A stretch of DNA of 64,000 nucleotides from Gammaproteobacteria bacterium (GCA_030431775.1 JAUIHW010000011.1:1-64000), one strand, 5' to 3'. Numbered from the stretch's first letter, positions 33,870-43,833 are shown. Notes: a model not told the origin generated them from the letters alone. Numbers and translations are program-made.

Positions 33870-35579
33870 TTACTCACCTTGGCTGACGGCGGCTCGTAGA
33901 GTGTTTTTCAGCACCTTACCGGCGGCATTGCGTGGTAACGGCTCAGTCTGAATGACAATTCGCGCGGGTACTTTGTAGCCGGCTAGTTGCTGCTGGGCAA
34001 ATTCTCTGAGCTCTCCGTCAGTCAGAGTATGGCCCGCTTTGGGCACCACTGAAACCACCACCTGCTCGCCAAGATTCTGATCGGCAATTCCGTACACTGC
34101 AAGCTCCTCAACAGCAGGGTGTTCGGCCAGCTCAGCTTCCACTTCAGCCGGGTATATGTTTTCGCCGCCGCGAATAATCATGTCTTTGGCCCGATCTGCG
34201 AGATAGAGATAACCGTCGGTATCGAAATAGCCAATGTCTTCAGTATCAAACCAGCCTTCGTGAAAACTCTTCGTGCTGGCGTCTGTACGGTTCCAGTATT
34301 CGTTGACTAAAGTCGGTGTCTTCAGCCAGATGCGGCCTGTCTCCCCCGCCGCGCATTCAGCACCGTGCTCGTCACACACCTTTGCCTCAACCGTAGCGTG
34401 ACAAAACCCGGCACTGCCAGGGTTATCAATAAAAGCCTGTCCGGTGAAAGCGGTGCCAATCGAATTGGATTCGGTCATCCCCCAGCCCGTGCCCGGGTAG
34501 GCGTGTTCAAGCTTGGCCGAAATCAGGCGGGCTACTCGCGGCGGGGTGGCAGAGCCTCCGGCGCCAAGGCTGCACAGGCTGCGGGTATCGGCCTTGTCGA
34601 ACTGAGGTGACTCCAGAAGTTGCTGCAACATGCTGGGCGCTGCACTCAGAATGGTGACCTGTTCCTGCTCAATCAACTGCAGTGCCTGCTCGGCATTCCA
34701 CTTATACATCATGACAATTTTGCGCCCGGCGCGCAGCGCGGTGAGAAAGATGGCGTGCAAGCCACTGACATGAAACAGCGGAACCGCGAGCAATTGTACG
34801 GGCTCATACCCTTTCTCCAGCATCTTGCCGATCAACTCCGGATTGGCCATGGCGGAGGCGGCCGCAGTGCAATCAAAATTCATTAAAGCCTGGCAGATAG
34901 CACGATGGCTTGACACCGCCCCCTTAGGTTTGCCCGTGGTGCCAGAGGTGTACATGATCATGGCCAGATCTTCACCATCGAGCGCGGGTTCGTGACAGTC
35001 CGCGGCGTCAACCGCTTCGAGTAGCTGCGTCAGTGACTCCGAGTCGGCTTGCCGATTACCGGTTTGCGGCTGTGGGCGCACAACCACCGAGCGAATACCG
35101 GTTTTTTCCAGGCCACTTGCCATCAGCTCATAGCGTTGCTGATCGCAGAATACGGTCTTGCAGCCGGCATCGCGGGCCGCAAACAGCAGGTCTTTTTCTT
35201 TCCCCCAGCTGTTGATCGGCACCGCGACAGCGCCAATTCTGGTAATGCCAATAAATGCGCTCATCCATTCCGGAAAATTGCGCATGGCAATGCCGATTCG
35301 ATCGCCCTTGAGAACCGCGTGCTTGACCCTCAGTGCAGCAGCAATCTGCTTGCTTTGCTGCAGCACTTGCGCCACGCTCCAGCGTTCGCTGCCATAGACC
35401 AGAAACTCCTTGTCATTATGCTGTTCGGCTTCCTGATACACTGTCTGCAGGGAATCGGGTGCCTTAGCGAATGCCTTGTATTCAACTCCATTGAAACATC
35501 GGGTAGCCACTTCGAATGCCTGACCTTCTCCGGTCAGTAAGCTGACCGCTTCATCATATGCCTGTTTTATTGCTTTCAC
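33870..35579 (-). CDS. Acyl-CoA synthetase (AMP-forming, long-chain fatty acid type)
   Basis: The 569-residue protein has the adenylate-forming enzyme motifs: MIMYTSGTTGKPKGAVSSH (P-loop), VPLFHVSGLHAIFL, GWGMTESNS (A5-like), GWFDTEDIGYFDTDGYLYLADRAKDMIIRGGENIYPAEVE (A7-A8 hinge), and the C-terminal PRNAAGKVLKN with the catalytic Lys. It activates a carboxylic acid, most likely a fatty acid, to its CoA ester. It is divergent from an AraC regulator. With WS/DGAT and FAR in the same stretch, it would supply acyl-CoA for both wax steps. Chain length cannot be read from sequence. Confidence 0.92.
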   Translation of the reverse strand: MKAIKQAYDEAVSLLTGEGQAFEVATRCFNGVEYKAFAKAPDSLQTVYQEAEQHNDKEFLVYGSERWSVAQVLQQSKQIAAALRVKHAVLKGDRIGIAMRNFPEWMSAFIGITRIGAVAVPINSWGKEKDLLFAARDAGCKTVFCDQQRYELMASGLEKTGIRSVVVRPQPQTGNRQADSESLTQLLEAVDAADCHEPALDGEDLAMIMYTSGTTGKPKGAVSSHRAICQALMNFDCTAAASAMANPELIGKMLEKGYEPVQLLAVPLFHVSGLHAIFLTALRAGRKIVMMYKWNAEQALQLIEQEQVTILSAAPSMLQQLLESPQFDKADTRSLCSLGAGGSATPPRVARLISAKLEHAYPGTGWGMTESNSIGTAFTGQAFIDNPGSAGFCHATVEAKVCDEHGAECAAGETGRIWLKTPTLVNEYWNRTDASTKSFHEGWFDTEDIGYFDTDGYLYLADRAKDMIIRGGENIYPAEVEAELAEHPAVEELAVYGIADQNLGEQVVVSVVPKAGHTLTDGELREFAQQQLAGYKVPARIVIQTEPLPRNAAGKVLKNTLRAAVSQGE

Positions 35580-35705
35580 AGAGAATCTCCCGGAAAATGA
35601 GCGTTATCAGTAAGGTACGCTGGTTGCGATAAAGTCAGGAGTGCGGTTCTCTGCAAAACACAGTGACCAAACTTGTCGCATGGAAACTGTTGGCTAAGGT
35701 TGGAG

Positions 35706-36776
35706 ATGGTTGTGCCGCGAAGTCTTTCGGCTGAGCAAGCTATCGCAACGGCATCGCTCATGGGATTGTCGGCGGCTGATCTCCGCCGTGAAGCCGCGGA
35801 GCTGGGCATTGATGACAGCGTATTTATCGGTGCGCCGGGCGCTACGCTGACGGCTCGGGATTTTGGTCGGCTGTTCATCAGTTTAATTCGCCGATCACAG
35901 CTGGCCGCGGGTGTGGATGTCGAGGCGCTCGATGACGTACTCGCACTCAGCAGCTACCGCCTACTGTATCTCTATCTGATTCACGGTGACACACTGGCCT
36001 CCTGTCTGCAGCGTGCCGCGGGGTATTTCACGCGCTTTGAAGAAAGTCGTCGCAGCTTCAAGCTGGCAGAGAATGAAGCCCAGGTCCGTTGGGAGTTTGA
36101 CCTGGGAGTGCTTAAGCCGGGTGAACAGCCAGGCCCCCAGGATTTCAGTATGGAACAGTTGCGCTGGTTACCGGGCTTGCCCGGCCGCATGCTGGCGCTC
36201 TACCTTTGGCACCGCACAGCCAGCTGGCTGATCGGAAATTTCATTGATCTGGGCAGTGTCCACTTTGATTGCGAACCCTATGGCTCAGCCAATGATTACG
36301 TGGCGGCCTTTGGTGCTCCGGTCTACTTTAATGCCGATTGGTGTGGTATGACCTTCCATCCTCGTTATCTGGACGCGCCGAATGTACAGAATGAACGCGC
36401 TGTGCAATCCATGCTCGCAACATTCCCAGCCGAGTTGATCGAGGTTGATGAACTGGCGTCGAGTGCGACGGCCCGCGTGCGAGGCCTGCTGGGTACCGAT
36501 TTCAGCGTAGAAATGCCATCGCTGGAACAGGTGGCTGAGCGCTTGTTCACCACAACGGCCACGCTCCATCGCAGGCTGCGAGAAGAGGGCACGTCATTTC
36601 AAAAGCTGAAGGATGGCTGCCGTCGGGACGCGGCTATCACAATGCTCCGAGGCGGTGAAAAAAGTGGCGCTGCTATCGCGGACGTTCTGGGCTTCTCCGA
36701 CCCCAGCACCTTCTATCGAGCATTCAAAAAGTGGACCGGCATGACACCTCAGGAATTCAAAAGCCGCGGCGCCTGA
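35706..36776 (+). CDS. AraC family regulator (arabinose-binding-like N-domain)
   Basis: From the ATG at 35706 the protein has 356 residues. The N-terminal two-thirds match the PF12625 sensor domain found in OruR/VirS-like regulators (LRREAAELGIDDS, LIHGDTLASCLQRAAGYF), and the C-terminal 85 residues are an AraC HTH pair (PSLEQVAERLFTTTATLHRRLREEGTSFQKLKDGCRRDAAI, IADVLGFSDPSTFYRAFKKWTG). Such regulators often control a divergent acyl-CoA ligase or downstream lipid genes, and here both are present: the ligase divergently and FAR 125 bases downstream. An in-frame TTG at 35673 is a less likely start. Confidence 0.88.
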   Translation: MVVPRSLSAEQAIATASLMGLSAADLRREAAELGIDDSVFIGAPGATLTARDFGRLFISLIRRSQLAAGVDVEALDDVLALSSYRLLYLYLIHGDTLASCLQRAAGYFTRFEESRRSFKLAENEAQVRWEFDLGVLKPGEQPGPQDFSMEQLRWLPGLPGRMLALYLWHRTASWLIGNFIDLGSVHFDCEPYGSANDYVAAFGAPVYFNADWCGMTFHPRYLDAPNVQNERAVQSMLATFPAELIEVDELASSATARVRGLLGTDFSVEMPSLEQVAERLFTTTATLHRRLREEGTSFQKLKDGCRRDAAITMLRGGEKSGAAIADVLGFSDPSTFYRAFKKWTGMTPQEFKSRGA

Positions 36777-36901
36777 AAAATACGGCCACGTAATTCTGCA
36801 TATCATGGCCATTGTTGGCCTGCGAATATTCCATAGACTGTCATTAAGCCTGCACGTGGTATTGGCATGGCAATCACGTAAACATAATGAGGGCAAATAA
36901 G

Positions 36902-38887
36902 ATGAAATACTTTGTTACCGGTGGTACCGGGTTTATTGGCAAATACATGGTGCAAAAGCTGCTGGAGCGTGGCGGCACGGTTTATTGCCTGGTCCGCAAG
37001 TCATCCATAAAGAAGTTTCAGGAGCTGCGTGAATGGACCGGGGCCAGCGAAAAGAAGCTGATTCCGGTTTATGGTGATCTCGCCAAAAAGAAACTGGGCC
37101 TGGCGAAGGCCGATGTGGAAAACTTGCAAGGAAAAATCGGCCATTTTTACCACCTGGCGGCAATCTATGATTTGCGAGCATCGGCTGAGAGCCAGCTGGT
37201 TGCCAATGTGGAGGGTACCCGTAATGCGGTGCAATGCGCCGAGCAACTCAAAGCCAAGAGCTTCCAACACGTCAGTTCCATTGCAGCAGCGGGTAAGTAC
37301 CTCGGAACGTTTCGCGAGGATATGTTCGAGGAAGCCGGCGAACTGAACCATCCGTATTTCCGAACCAAGCATGACTCGGAAGCCATCGTTCGCAGAGAAT
37401 GCTCGATTCCCTGGAGGGTTTATCGCCCGGCGTCGGTGGTTGGCCACTCGCAAACCGGTGAAATCGATAAAGTAGATGGCCCTTACTACAGTTTCAAAGT
37501 GTTGCAGAAAATGCGCGATGTGCTGCCGCCCTGGTTCCCGCTGATTGGCGTCGATTCCGGCAGCTTCAATGTGGTACCGGTTGATTACGTTGTTGATGCA
37601 ATGGACTATATCGCCCACCAGAAGGGTTATGACGGGCAATGCTTCCACCTCACTAACCCTGATCACTACACCTCGGGAGAGCTGCTAAATATTATTGCTG
37701 ATGCGGCGCATGCACCCCGTTTTGCTATTCGTCTTGATACCAAAATCTTTTCCTTCGTTCCGACAGGGCTCACCTCCATGCTGGCCAAGCTACCACCGGT
37801 GCGTCGCCTGCTCGATTCCACTCTCGAAGGTTTCGGCATGCCCGCAGACGCCGCCTTGTTTTTCAGCTGGACCACGCGTTATGACAACCGCGATACCGTG
37901 CGTGCTCTGGAGGGCAGCGGCATTGAAGTGCCCAAGCTGCACAGCTACGCAGCGAAGTTGTGGGATTTCTGGGAACGCAATCTGGATCCTGACCTGTTTA
38001 TTGACCGTACTCTCAAAGGTAATGTGGCAGGCAAGGTGGTGGTGATTACCGGTGCCGGCAGCGGTATTGGCCTGTCGGCGGCGCTTCGTCTGGCCGAGGC
38101 GGGTGCCCGGCTTGTGATTTGCGGGCGCACTCTGGAGAAGCTGAAAGAAGCCAGGAAACAGATCAAGGCTGTTGGTGGTGAGGTGCATATCTACGCCGCT
38201 GACCTGGCGGATATGGACTCCTGCGACCGCTTCATGGCGCAGGTACTCAAGGACCATGGTCAGGTGGATATTCTGATCAACAACGCCGGGCGCTCCATTC
38301 GCCGCGCGGTCGAGGACTCTTACGACCGCTTTCACGACTTTGAGCGCACCATGCAGATCAACTACTACGGCGCGCTGCGTTGCAGTCTGGCAGTACTGCC
38401 AGGAATGAGCGAACGCAAGGCCGGCCAGATCATCAATATATCGTCCATGGGTGTGGTTGGCCCTCCGGCCCGTTTCTCAGCGTACATCGCGTCCAAATCG
38501 GCGCTCGAAGGTTGGACGCGTTGCGCCGAGGCGGAGTTTTGTGACCGTGGCATTAGTTTCACCAATATCAATATGCCACTGGTCAAAACACCCATGATCA
38601 GTCCCACCAAGGCCTATGAATATGCGCCTACACTGACCCCGGAGGAGGCGGCCGACCTGGTGGTGGACGCGGTCATACATAAGCCCAGCCGTGTAACTAC
38701 CGGCATGGGCCGGATGTTCCAGATTTTGCATGTGATTGCGCCCAAGCTTGCGGCCAGCATGATGAACATGCCCTTCAGAATGTTCGATGAGAAAAAGGCC
38801 ATGGAAGCGATTGATAAGAGTAAAACGGATGAGCCCAGCTCCGAACAGGTAGCACTGGCGTCATTAATGAAAGGTGTGCACTATTAA
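36902..38887 (+). CDS. Fatty acyl-CoA reductase (alcohol-forming), two-domain FAR
   Basis: From the ATG at 36902 (GAGGG upstream) the protein has 661 residues, and it joins two SDR domains. The N-terminal extended domain has YFVTGGTGFIGKYMVQ, the YGDL and HLAAIYD strands, HVSSIAAAG and YFRTKHDSE (Tyr-x3-Lys, about 152-156). The C-terminal classical domain has VITGAGSGIG (about 380), NNAGRSIRR and YIASK (about 528-532). Length, linker (WERNLDPDLFIDRTLKG) and both domains match the Marinobacter aquaeolei FAR that reduces fatty acyl-CoA to fatty alcohol in two NADPH steps. Its product is the alcohol substrate of the WS/DGAT 5 kb upstream. Confidence 0.9.
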   Translation: MKYFVTGGTGFIGKYMVQKLLERGGTVYCLVRKSSIKKFQELREWTGASEKKLIPVYGDLAKKKLGLAKADVENLQGKIGHFYHLAAIYDLRASAESQLVANVEGTRNAVQCAEQLKAKSFQHVSSIAAAGKYLGTFREDMFEEAGELNHPYFRTKHDSEAIVRRECSIPWRVYRPASVVGHSQTGEIDKVDGPYYSFKVLQKMRDVLPPWFPLIGVDSGSFNVVPVDYVVDAMDYIAHQKGYDGQCFHLTNPDHYTSGELLNIIADAAHAPRFAIRLDTKIFSFVPTGLTSMLAKLPPVRRLLDSTLEGFGMPADAALFFSWTTRYDNRDTVRALEGSGIEVPKLHSYAAKLWDFWERNLDPDLFIDRTLKGNVAGKVVVITGAGSGIGLSAALRLAEAGARLVICGRTLEKLKEARKQIKAVGGEVHIYAADLADMDSCDRFMAQVLKDHGQVDILINNAGRSIRRAVEDSYDRFHDFERTMQINYYGALRCSLAVLPGMSERKAGQIINISSMGVVGPPARFSAYIASKSALEGWTRCAEAEFCDRGISFTNINMPLVKTPMISPTKAYEYAPTLTPEEAADLVVDAVIHKPSRVTTGMGRMFQILHVIAPKLAASMMNMPFRMFDEKKAMEAIDKSKTDEPSSEQVALASLMKGVHY

Positions 38888-39003
38888 TTCGCTGCACGCT
38901 GGGTGAGTGTTGAAGACAACATAACTGAACGTAAATGTTGCAGCCGACGGTGACGCATTACGATACACTCCGAACATTGTGTTAAAGGCTTCCAGGAGGA
39001 CAA

Positions 39004-39771
39004 GTGAGTAGTTTGAACAACAAGGTTGCCCTGGTTACCGGTGGTGGCAGTGGTATAGGGCGAGCAATCTGTGAGGTCATGGCGCGTGAAGGCGCGAGCG
39101 TGGTGGTGGTTGACTTCAATGCGGAAGCCGGGCAACAGGCGGCCAATGAATTGCAGCAAGGTGGCTGCGAGTCGCTGTTTGTGCAGGCCGACCTGACCCG
39201 CGATGAACAGGTTGAAGCCATGGTAAGTGCCTGCCTGGAACGCTTTGGTCGCCTGGATTGCGCCTGCAATAATGCGGCCCTGAGCAAGGGCCGGGGGCCC
39301 ATCGAAGATTTCTCCCGTGACGAGTTCGAGTTCGCGCTGGAGTACTCTCTGGTGAATACCTGGCTGTCAATGAAGTACGAAATTGCCGCCATGCGTCAGG
39401 CGGGTCGCGGGGCGATCGTGAATATCTCCTCGAATGCTTCGTTGAAAGGTGACCCGCATAACACGCCTTATGCCACGGCTAAAGGTGGGGTGAATACCTT
39501 GACCATGAGCTCGGCTGGCGAACTGGCGCGTGCCGGTATTCGTTTAAATGCGGTCTCTCCCGGTGTGATTCGAACGCCTGGTGTGCAGAAATACATCGAC
39601 GACAATCCAAGTGTGGAGAAGGCCATGAACCGTGCATCGGCCATTGGCCGCATGGGGGAGCCCGAAGAGATTGCTGAAGCGGTTGCTTTTCTGTGCTCTG
39701 ATCGCGCGTCGTTTATCACCGGACAGATTCTGTCGGTTGACGGTGGCGCCACTGTAAAAATGGGAGGATAA
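39004..39771 (+). CDS. Classical SDR family oxidoreductase
   Basis: The protein (255 residues) begins at a GTG with AGGAGGAC directly upstream. It has the standard classical SDR set: VALVTGGGSGIGRAI, the CACNNAALSKG strand, VNISSNAS, YATAKGG (catalytic Tyr-x3-Lys) and the ending ITGQILSVDGGATVKMG. The family oxidises or reduces alcohols with NAD(P)(H). It lies 116 bases after FAR and four bases before a second SDR gene, so the two SDRs form one transcription unit, perhaps with FAR. The substrate is not known. Confidence 0.88.
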   Translation: MSSLNNKVALVTGGGSGIGRAICEVMAREGASVVVVDFNAEAGQQAANELQQGGCESLFVQADLTRDEQVEAMVSACLERFGRLDCACNNAALSKGRGPIEDFSRDEFEFALEYSLVNTWLSMKYEIAAMRQAGRGAIVNISSNASLKGDPHNTPYATAKGGVNTLTMSSAGELARAGIRLNAVSPGVIRTPGVQKYIDDNPSVEKAMNRASAIGRMGEPEEIAEAVAFLCSDRASFITGQILSVDGGATVKMGG

Positions 39772-39774
39772 AAA

Positions 39775-40590
39775 ATGGGACCGAGATTTACTGGCCGGGT
39801 AGCGATAGTAACCGGTGCCAGCATGGGCATTGGCCGGGCGATAGCCTTACAACTGGCGGCCGAAGGTGCGCATGTTGTGATGTGCGCGCGGCGTCAACCC
39901 AGGCTGGATGAATTGAGCCAGGAGATTGCTGCGGCCGGTGGCAGCAGTACCGCAGTGGCCCTGGACGTGAATGACCTGGATGGCTTTGCAGAGCTGATTC
40001 GCGACACCCATGCTGAGCACGGTCGCCTGGATGTGTTGGTGAATAATGCGCCATCGGTGGTTGGCGGTATGGTGGTTGATCAGACCATAGAGCAGTGGCG
40101 GTCGAATTTTACTGCCTCCGTTGACAGCGTGTTTGTCGGCTGCAAGGAAGCAATGAAGATCATGCAGCCACAGGGTTCCGGTTCCATTATCAATATCAGT
40201 TCGGTCAGCAGCCTGCGTGCCGGCATGGCGGCTGGAGCCTACTCGGGTTCCAAGGCCGCCGTAAACCAGTTTACCTGCTGTGCTGCGATGGAAGCCGCGC
40301 CTTACAATGTTCGTTTGAATGTGGTGGCTCCGGGTTCAGTAGTCACACCGGGTCAGCAAACCGCGTTTCGCAACGACCAGAAAATCAGTGATCTGGTCGC
40401 CGGAGCGATACCAATGCAGCGCCATGCCGAAGCGGAGGAAGTGGCCGAGGCCGTGTGCTTCCTGGCATCCGATCAGGCTTCATTCATTACCGGAGTTATC
40501 CTGCCGGTTGATGGCGGTAAAACTCCACAGATGTATATACCAAGCTTCGACATCACAGCGCTTGATAATGTGGATGCCGACAAGGCTTAA
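39775..40590 (+). CDS. Classical SDR family oxidoreductase
   Basis: This 271-residue SDR has VAIVTGASMGIGRAIA, the DVLVNNAPS strand (Pro-Ser where NAG is usual followed by Gly), IINISSVSSLRAG, YSGSKAAVNQ (Tyr-x3-Lys) and ITGVILPVDGGKTPQMY. GGGAGGATAAA precedes the ATG and the gene is three bases after the other SDR. Its last four bases overlap the end of the convergent iron alcohol dehydrogenase. Together with that gene it would interconvert alcohols, ketones or aldehydes of the lipid pathway. No specific substrate can be assigned. Confidence 0.88.
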   Translation: MGPRFTGRVAIVTGASMGIGRAIALQLAAEGAHVVMCARRQPRLDELSQEIAAAGGSSTAVALDVNDLDGFAELIRDTHAEHGRLDVLVNNAPSVVGGMVVDQTIEQWRSNFTASVDSVFVGCKEAMKIMQPQGSGSIINISSVSSLRAGMAAGAYSGSKAAVNQFTCCAAMEAAPYNVRLNVVAPGSVVTPGQQTAFRNDQKISDLVAGAIPMQRHAEAEEVAEAVCFLASDQASFITGVILPVDGGKTPQMYIPSFDITALDNVDADKA

Positions 40591-41756
40591 GGCAGAATCT
40601 TTTCAAGAACCGTTTGCACATCAGCCTCACTCATAAAATGCGGCGTGGGGTAGGCAAAAGCCTCTTTGCGGGCGCGTCTGATAATGGCCGGGAAATCCTC
40701 GCGCCGCAGGGAGTCCAGCGCAGTGGGCACTCCAATATTGCCGTTGAGGTCCCGAATCGCCTGAATGAAATCCTCCGCTGAATGCTGGCCGATCAGTTCG
40801 GCCAGCTCGGCCAGCGGTTTGCGCGCAGCATTCAGCGATAGCTGCAATACATGCGGCAATACCAGCGCATTGGCCAGGCCATGGGGAGTTCCGTATAACG
40901 CGCCCAGCTGATGGGCAATAGCGTGCACATTGCCCACATGAACTTGATTGATGGCCTGCCCGGCCTGGTAGGCAGCATGCGCCAGCGCATCCCGGTCTGC
41001 CAGGTCTTTGCCGTCACGAACGGCACTCTCCAGGTGCTGGAAAATAAGCCGGGTGGCGTTTGCCGCAAGTTGGCGACTGTTCCCGCGGTCCCAAGTACCG
41101 ATGTAGGATTCAATCGCATGGGTGAGCGCATCGATGCCGGTCGCAGCGGTGATAGCCGGCGGCAGACCGGTCAATAGCGCCGGGTCGATGCAGGCGGCCA
41201 GCGGAATCAGCTCCGGGCCGATAATCGTATTCTTCTCATGCGTGGCTGAATCCGTAATCACCGCTCCAGCGGTCGCCTCCGACCCGGTACCCGAGGTCGT
41301 TGGAATGGCGAACAAAGGCGGAATGGGGTTCTTGATTTTCCCTAAGCCCACATAGTCTCTGACATTGCCTTCACAGCTGACCGTCACACCAATGACCTTT
41401 GCCGCATCAATGGATGAGCCGCCGCCGATGGCTAGAATGGCATCACACTGTTCAGCGTGGTAGAGGGCGGCACCGGCTTCAACAATTTCGAAGCTCGGGT
41501 CGGGTAAGACATCGGCGAAGGTAACCTGGCCGGTGATGCTGTGGTCCAGTGCATGAGTGGCTTGCGCAACGATGCCAAGTTCCACCAGCGGTTTGTCGGT
41601 GACAATCAGCACTCGTCGTGCCCCGCTGCGCTGCATGTGGCGGCACAGTTGGGCCGAGCTGCCCTGCCCGGCGAAGAGCATATGACTGCTGCCGGGCATG
41701 AGCGTGGCAATGACTTTGACCAGCGCAATATACAGTTTGTGCAGTAGTTTACCCAT
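40587..41756 (-). CDS. Iron-containing alcohol dehydrogenase
   Basis: The 389-residue protein is a group III (iron) alcohol dehydrogenase. The GGGSSIDAAKVIGV segment binds the dinucleotide, PTTSGTGSEATAGAVI lies at the active site, and VGNVHAIAHQLGALYGTPHGLANALVLPHVL holds His metal ligands. The family handles primary alcohols such as 1-butanol or long-chain alcohols, or lactaldehyde and methanol. In this neighbourhood a role in fatty alcohol or aldehyde turnover is plausible. It shares a four-base overlap with the end of the convergent SDR gene and is 31 bases after the DUF3604 gene on the same strand. Confidence 0.9.
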   Translation of the reverse strand: MGKLLHKLYIALVKVIATLMPGSSHMLFAGQGSSAQLCRHMQRSGARRVLIVTDKPLVELGIVAQATHALDHSITGQVTFADVLPDPSFEIVEAGAALYHAEQCDAILAIGGGSSIDAAKVIGVTVSCEGNVRDYVGLGKIKNPIPPLFAIPTTSGTGSEATAGAVITDSATHEKNTIIGPELIPLAACIDPALLTGLPPAITAATGIDALTHAIESYIGTWDRGNSRQLAANATRLIFQHLESAVRDGKDLADRDALAHAAYQAGQAINQVHVGNVHAIAHQLGALYGTPHGLANALVLPHVLQLSLNAARKPLAELAELIGQHSAEDFIQAIRDLNGNIGVPTALDSLRREDFPAIIRRARKEAFAYPTPHFMSEADVQTVLEKILP

Positions 41757-41787
41757 GCCTGCCTACTGTGGCTCCCTACGGATGGTG

Positions 41788-43770
41788 TTATTCCGGTGTA
41801 TACCAGATGGGTGAGCTCCAGGCACGCTCCTGGATGACTTTCTTGTGGTCGGCCGCGCAGCAGCCTTCCAGCCCCTCGGTCACGGTGTTCGGGTCATCGC
41901 AGCGCACCCCGGCTGCAATACAGATCTGCTGGCTCCAGCGACAACTGGGGTTCTCCAGAATTCGTGTGTAGTAAAACGCTTCGGCGTTGGGATTGAAATC
42001 GTTGTCGGTCCATACAGTACACAGCTGTTGATGGCCAGAACCGCTTTGTTCGCAGGTGTTAATGTCGACGCTGGCGCCATTGGGGCCGCCGGCCACATCC
42101 AGCACCGCCTCTTTGAGTTCACCGTCTTCATACCAGCCTTTGATGATCTGGGCTCGCTGCAGTTCATTTCCGGGGTATTCCGCGGTGCCGTTATCCGCCA
42201 GCGCGGAAACGATAAAGCGTGGCGCGGTTTGCTGTTCGCCAGGCGCTGGCAGATCGGCTCCCATAGGAACCCCGGTGGCGTAGGCCTGCTCTACCATGTC
42301 AGGGGCATCGCATAGATTTTCTTCAAAGTCCCAGCCGGCGAAGAAGCGCAGAACCGGGCGGGTGCCACTGGTGGCGTAGGCTTCTCGACGTTGCATGGCG
42401 GCGAATAGCGAGTCGCGGCTGTTTTCTTCAGCCCACAGTACCGCCAGGCCTCCGGGGCCGTACTCCAGTTCATCCGGCAGGCCTTTGGGTACGCCATCGC
42501 CGGCTCCCATTCCGGCGCCGCCATGGCCTGGGTGATTCTTCTCCATGGTTAGCCCCGGAGCGGCGATGTGGGTATCAGTGCTTGATATCAGGCCGAACTT
42601 GAAACCATTGGCACCCAGCTCGGCCTGCTGCTGCAGGCCTTTGGCCAAGCCATAACGCAGGAAGTTGTTGGCTTCCGGCGGCTTGGTTTCGGGTATCATG
42701 TCCTCATCCACAAACAGCGTCAGCCAGTCCATTGCTCCGTCGGCGGCATTACCGGTGTTCTTGCCGCCAAAACTGTCATAACCCATTTTTTCAAAATCAC
42801 AGAACTCGTCCGCCGACCACGCAGTGCGGCTATCGCATTCGCTGGAACCCTTGTGCTGCATGACTTCAAACAGAGTATTCCAACGGGCACGGCGGCTTGC
42901 TTCTTCGGCCGTGACTGGCTCGCTGGGCACAATGTCGGTAGTCAGGCGGGCGGTTTCAAACATCAGCCCGCCACTGAGGTTAGAATTGTGGGGTATCACC
43001 ACAGCGTCACAGCCAGGTTTGTCGGCAACGCATTTCTGATCCAGGTAATCCCAAAGCTGCACCTGCGACCCGGTCTGCACCCAGCCGATCGGCTGGTCGG
43101 GTACTTGATCATTTCTGAATACTACGTTGTGGTGCAGGTTCTGCCCACGGCCAACGCTGGCTGTCCATTCGTAGGCATTAAAGCTGGTGAAGCGACAGGC
43201 ACTGCTGCGATCGTAAGCGGCTTCGGCATCAGCCTGAATATCCTTCCAGGTATCGCGCGCCGCGGCGTAACAATCTTCGAAGTTGTCACCGCAAAACCCC
43301 CAGCGTTTTTTGCTGATCATCGTATAGGCCGCAAAAGTGCCGAACGACCACTGTGGCAACCAGCGATGCTGCATACAGACCGGGTGCCAATAGCCTTTTT
43401 GGCCCGGGGTATTGCACATGCGCATTTCACCCAAGAATTCCGCGTGGTCTGTCACCGCAGTAAAATCCAGTGGTCGGTCCAGCTGAATCGTTCGAAGTGG
43501 TTGGTCATCTTTATAGGGCTGAATGCCCATCGGCTGACCTTTGGCAAAATTGTAGGCATCGATGGGCTTATTTCGCGTATCTTGAGAGTTGGCGTCAAAC
43601 GACCAGGCGGTATGGACATGAAAGTCGCCAAAGTGCGGGCGCTTTAGCGGGTTATAGTCCGCACAGGGCTCCCGTTCTTCAGTGGTTTGATAAGGCCGCT
43701 CTTGAGCGTGAGTGGCAGCCGCCAGCAGAATGACGGTCAATGCAGCGGGAATCAGCGTGAAGGCGTTCAT
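41788..43770 (-). CDS. Exported DUF3604 protein
   Basis: The protein (660 residues) begins with a signal peptide (MNAFTLIPAALTVILLAAATHA), so it is periplasmic or secreted. It has the DUF3604 features FGDFHVHTAWSFDA near residue 50, DFTAVTDHAEFLGE and the CRFTSFNAYEWTAS and LISSTDTH segments, which give a PHP-like metal site of His and Asp residues. A cysteine-rich pattern suggests several disulphides. The function of DUF3604 proteins is unknown; they are common in marine gammaproteobacteria and some sit in lipid or sterol degradation clusters. AAGGAAACC precedes the ATG. It ends the accessory stretch before rbfA. Confidence 0.87.
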   Translation of the reverse strand: MNAFTLIPAALTVILLAAATHAQERPYQTTEEREPCADYNPLKRPHFGDFHVHTAWSFDANSQDTRNKPIDAYNFAKGQPMGIQPYKDDQPLRTIQLDRPLDFTAVTDHAEFLGEMRMCNTPGQKGYWHPVCMQHRWLPQWSFGTFAAYTMISKKRWGFCGDNFEDCYAAARDTWKDIQADAEAAYDRSSACRFTSFNAYEWTASVGRGQNLHHNVVFRNDQVPDQPIGWVQTGSQVQLWDYLDQKCVADKPGCDAVVIPHNSNLSGGLMFETARLTTDIVPSEPVTAEEASRRARWNTLFEVMQHKGSSECDSRTAWSADEFCDFEKMGYDSFGGKNTGNAADGAMDWLTLFVDEDMIPETKPPEANNFLRYGLAKGLQQQAELGANGFKFGLISSTDTHIAAPGLTMEKNHPGHGGAGMGAGDGVPKGLPDELEYGPGGLAVLWAEENSRDSLFAAMQRREAYATSGTRPVLRFFAGWDFEENLCDAPDMVEQAYATGVPMGADLPAPGEQQTAPRFIVSALADNGTAEYPGNELQRAQIIKGWYEDGELKEAVLDVAGGPNGASVDINTCEQSGSGHQQLCTVWTDNDFNPNAEAFYYTRILENPSCRWSQQICIAAGVRCDDPNTVTEGLEGCCAADHKKVIQERAWSSPIWYTPE

Positions 43771-43833
43771 GTTCGGGTTTCCTTTTTATCGTGTCCGAAG
43801 GATTCCAGCAATTCGCCCGGCGTGCAAGTTAAG

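Noticed and set aside
42853-43647. A 264-codon open frame opposite the DUF3604 gene.
   Set aside because: The DUF3604 protein has a signal peptide, ribosome site and conserved motifs across this part; the opposite product has none.
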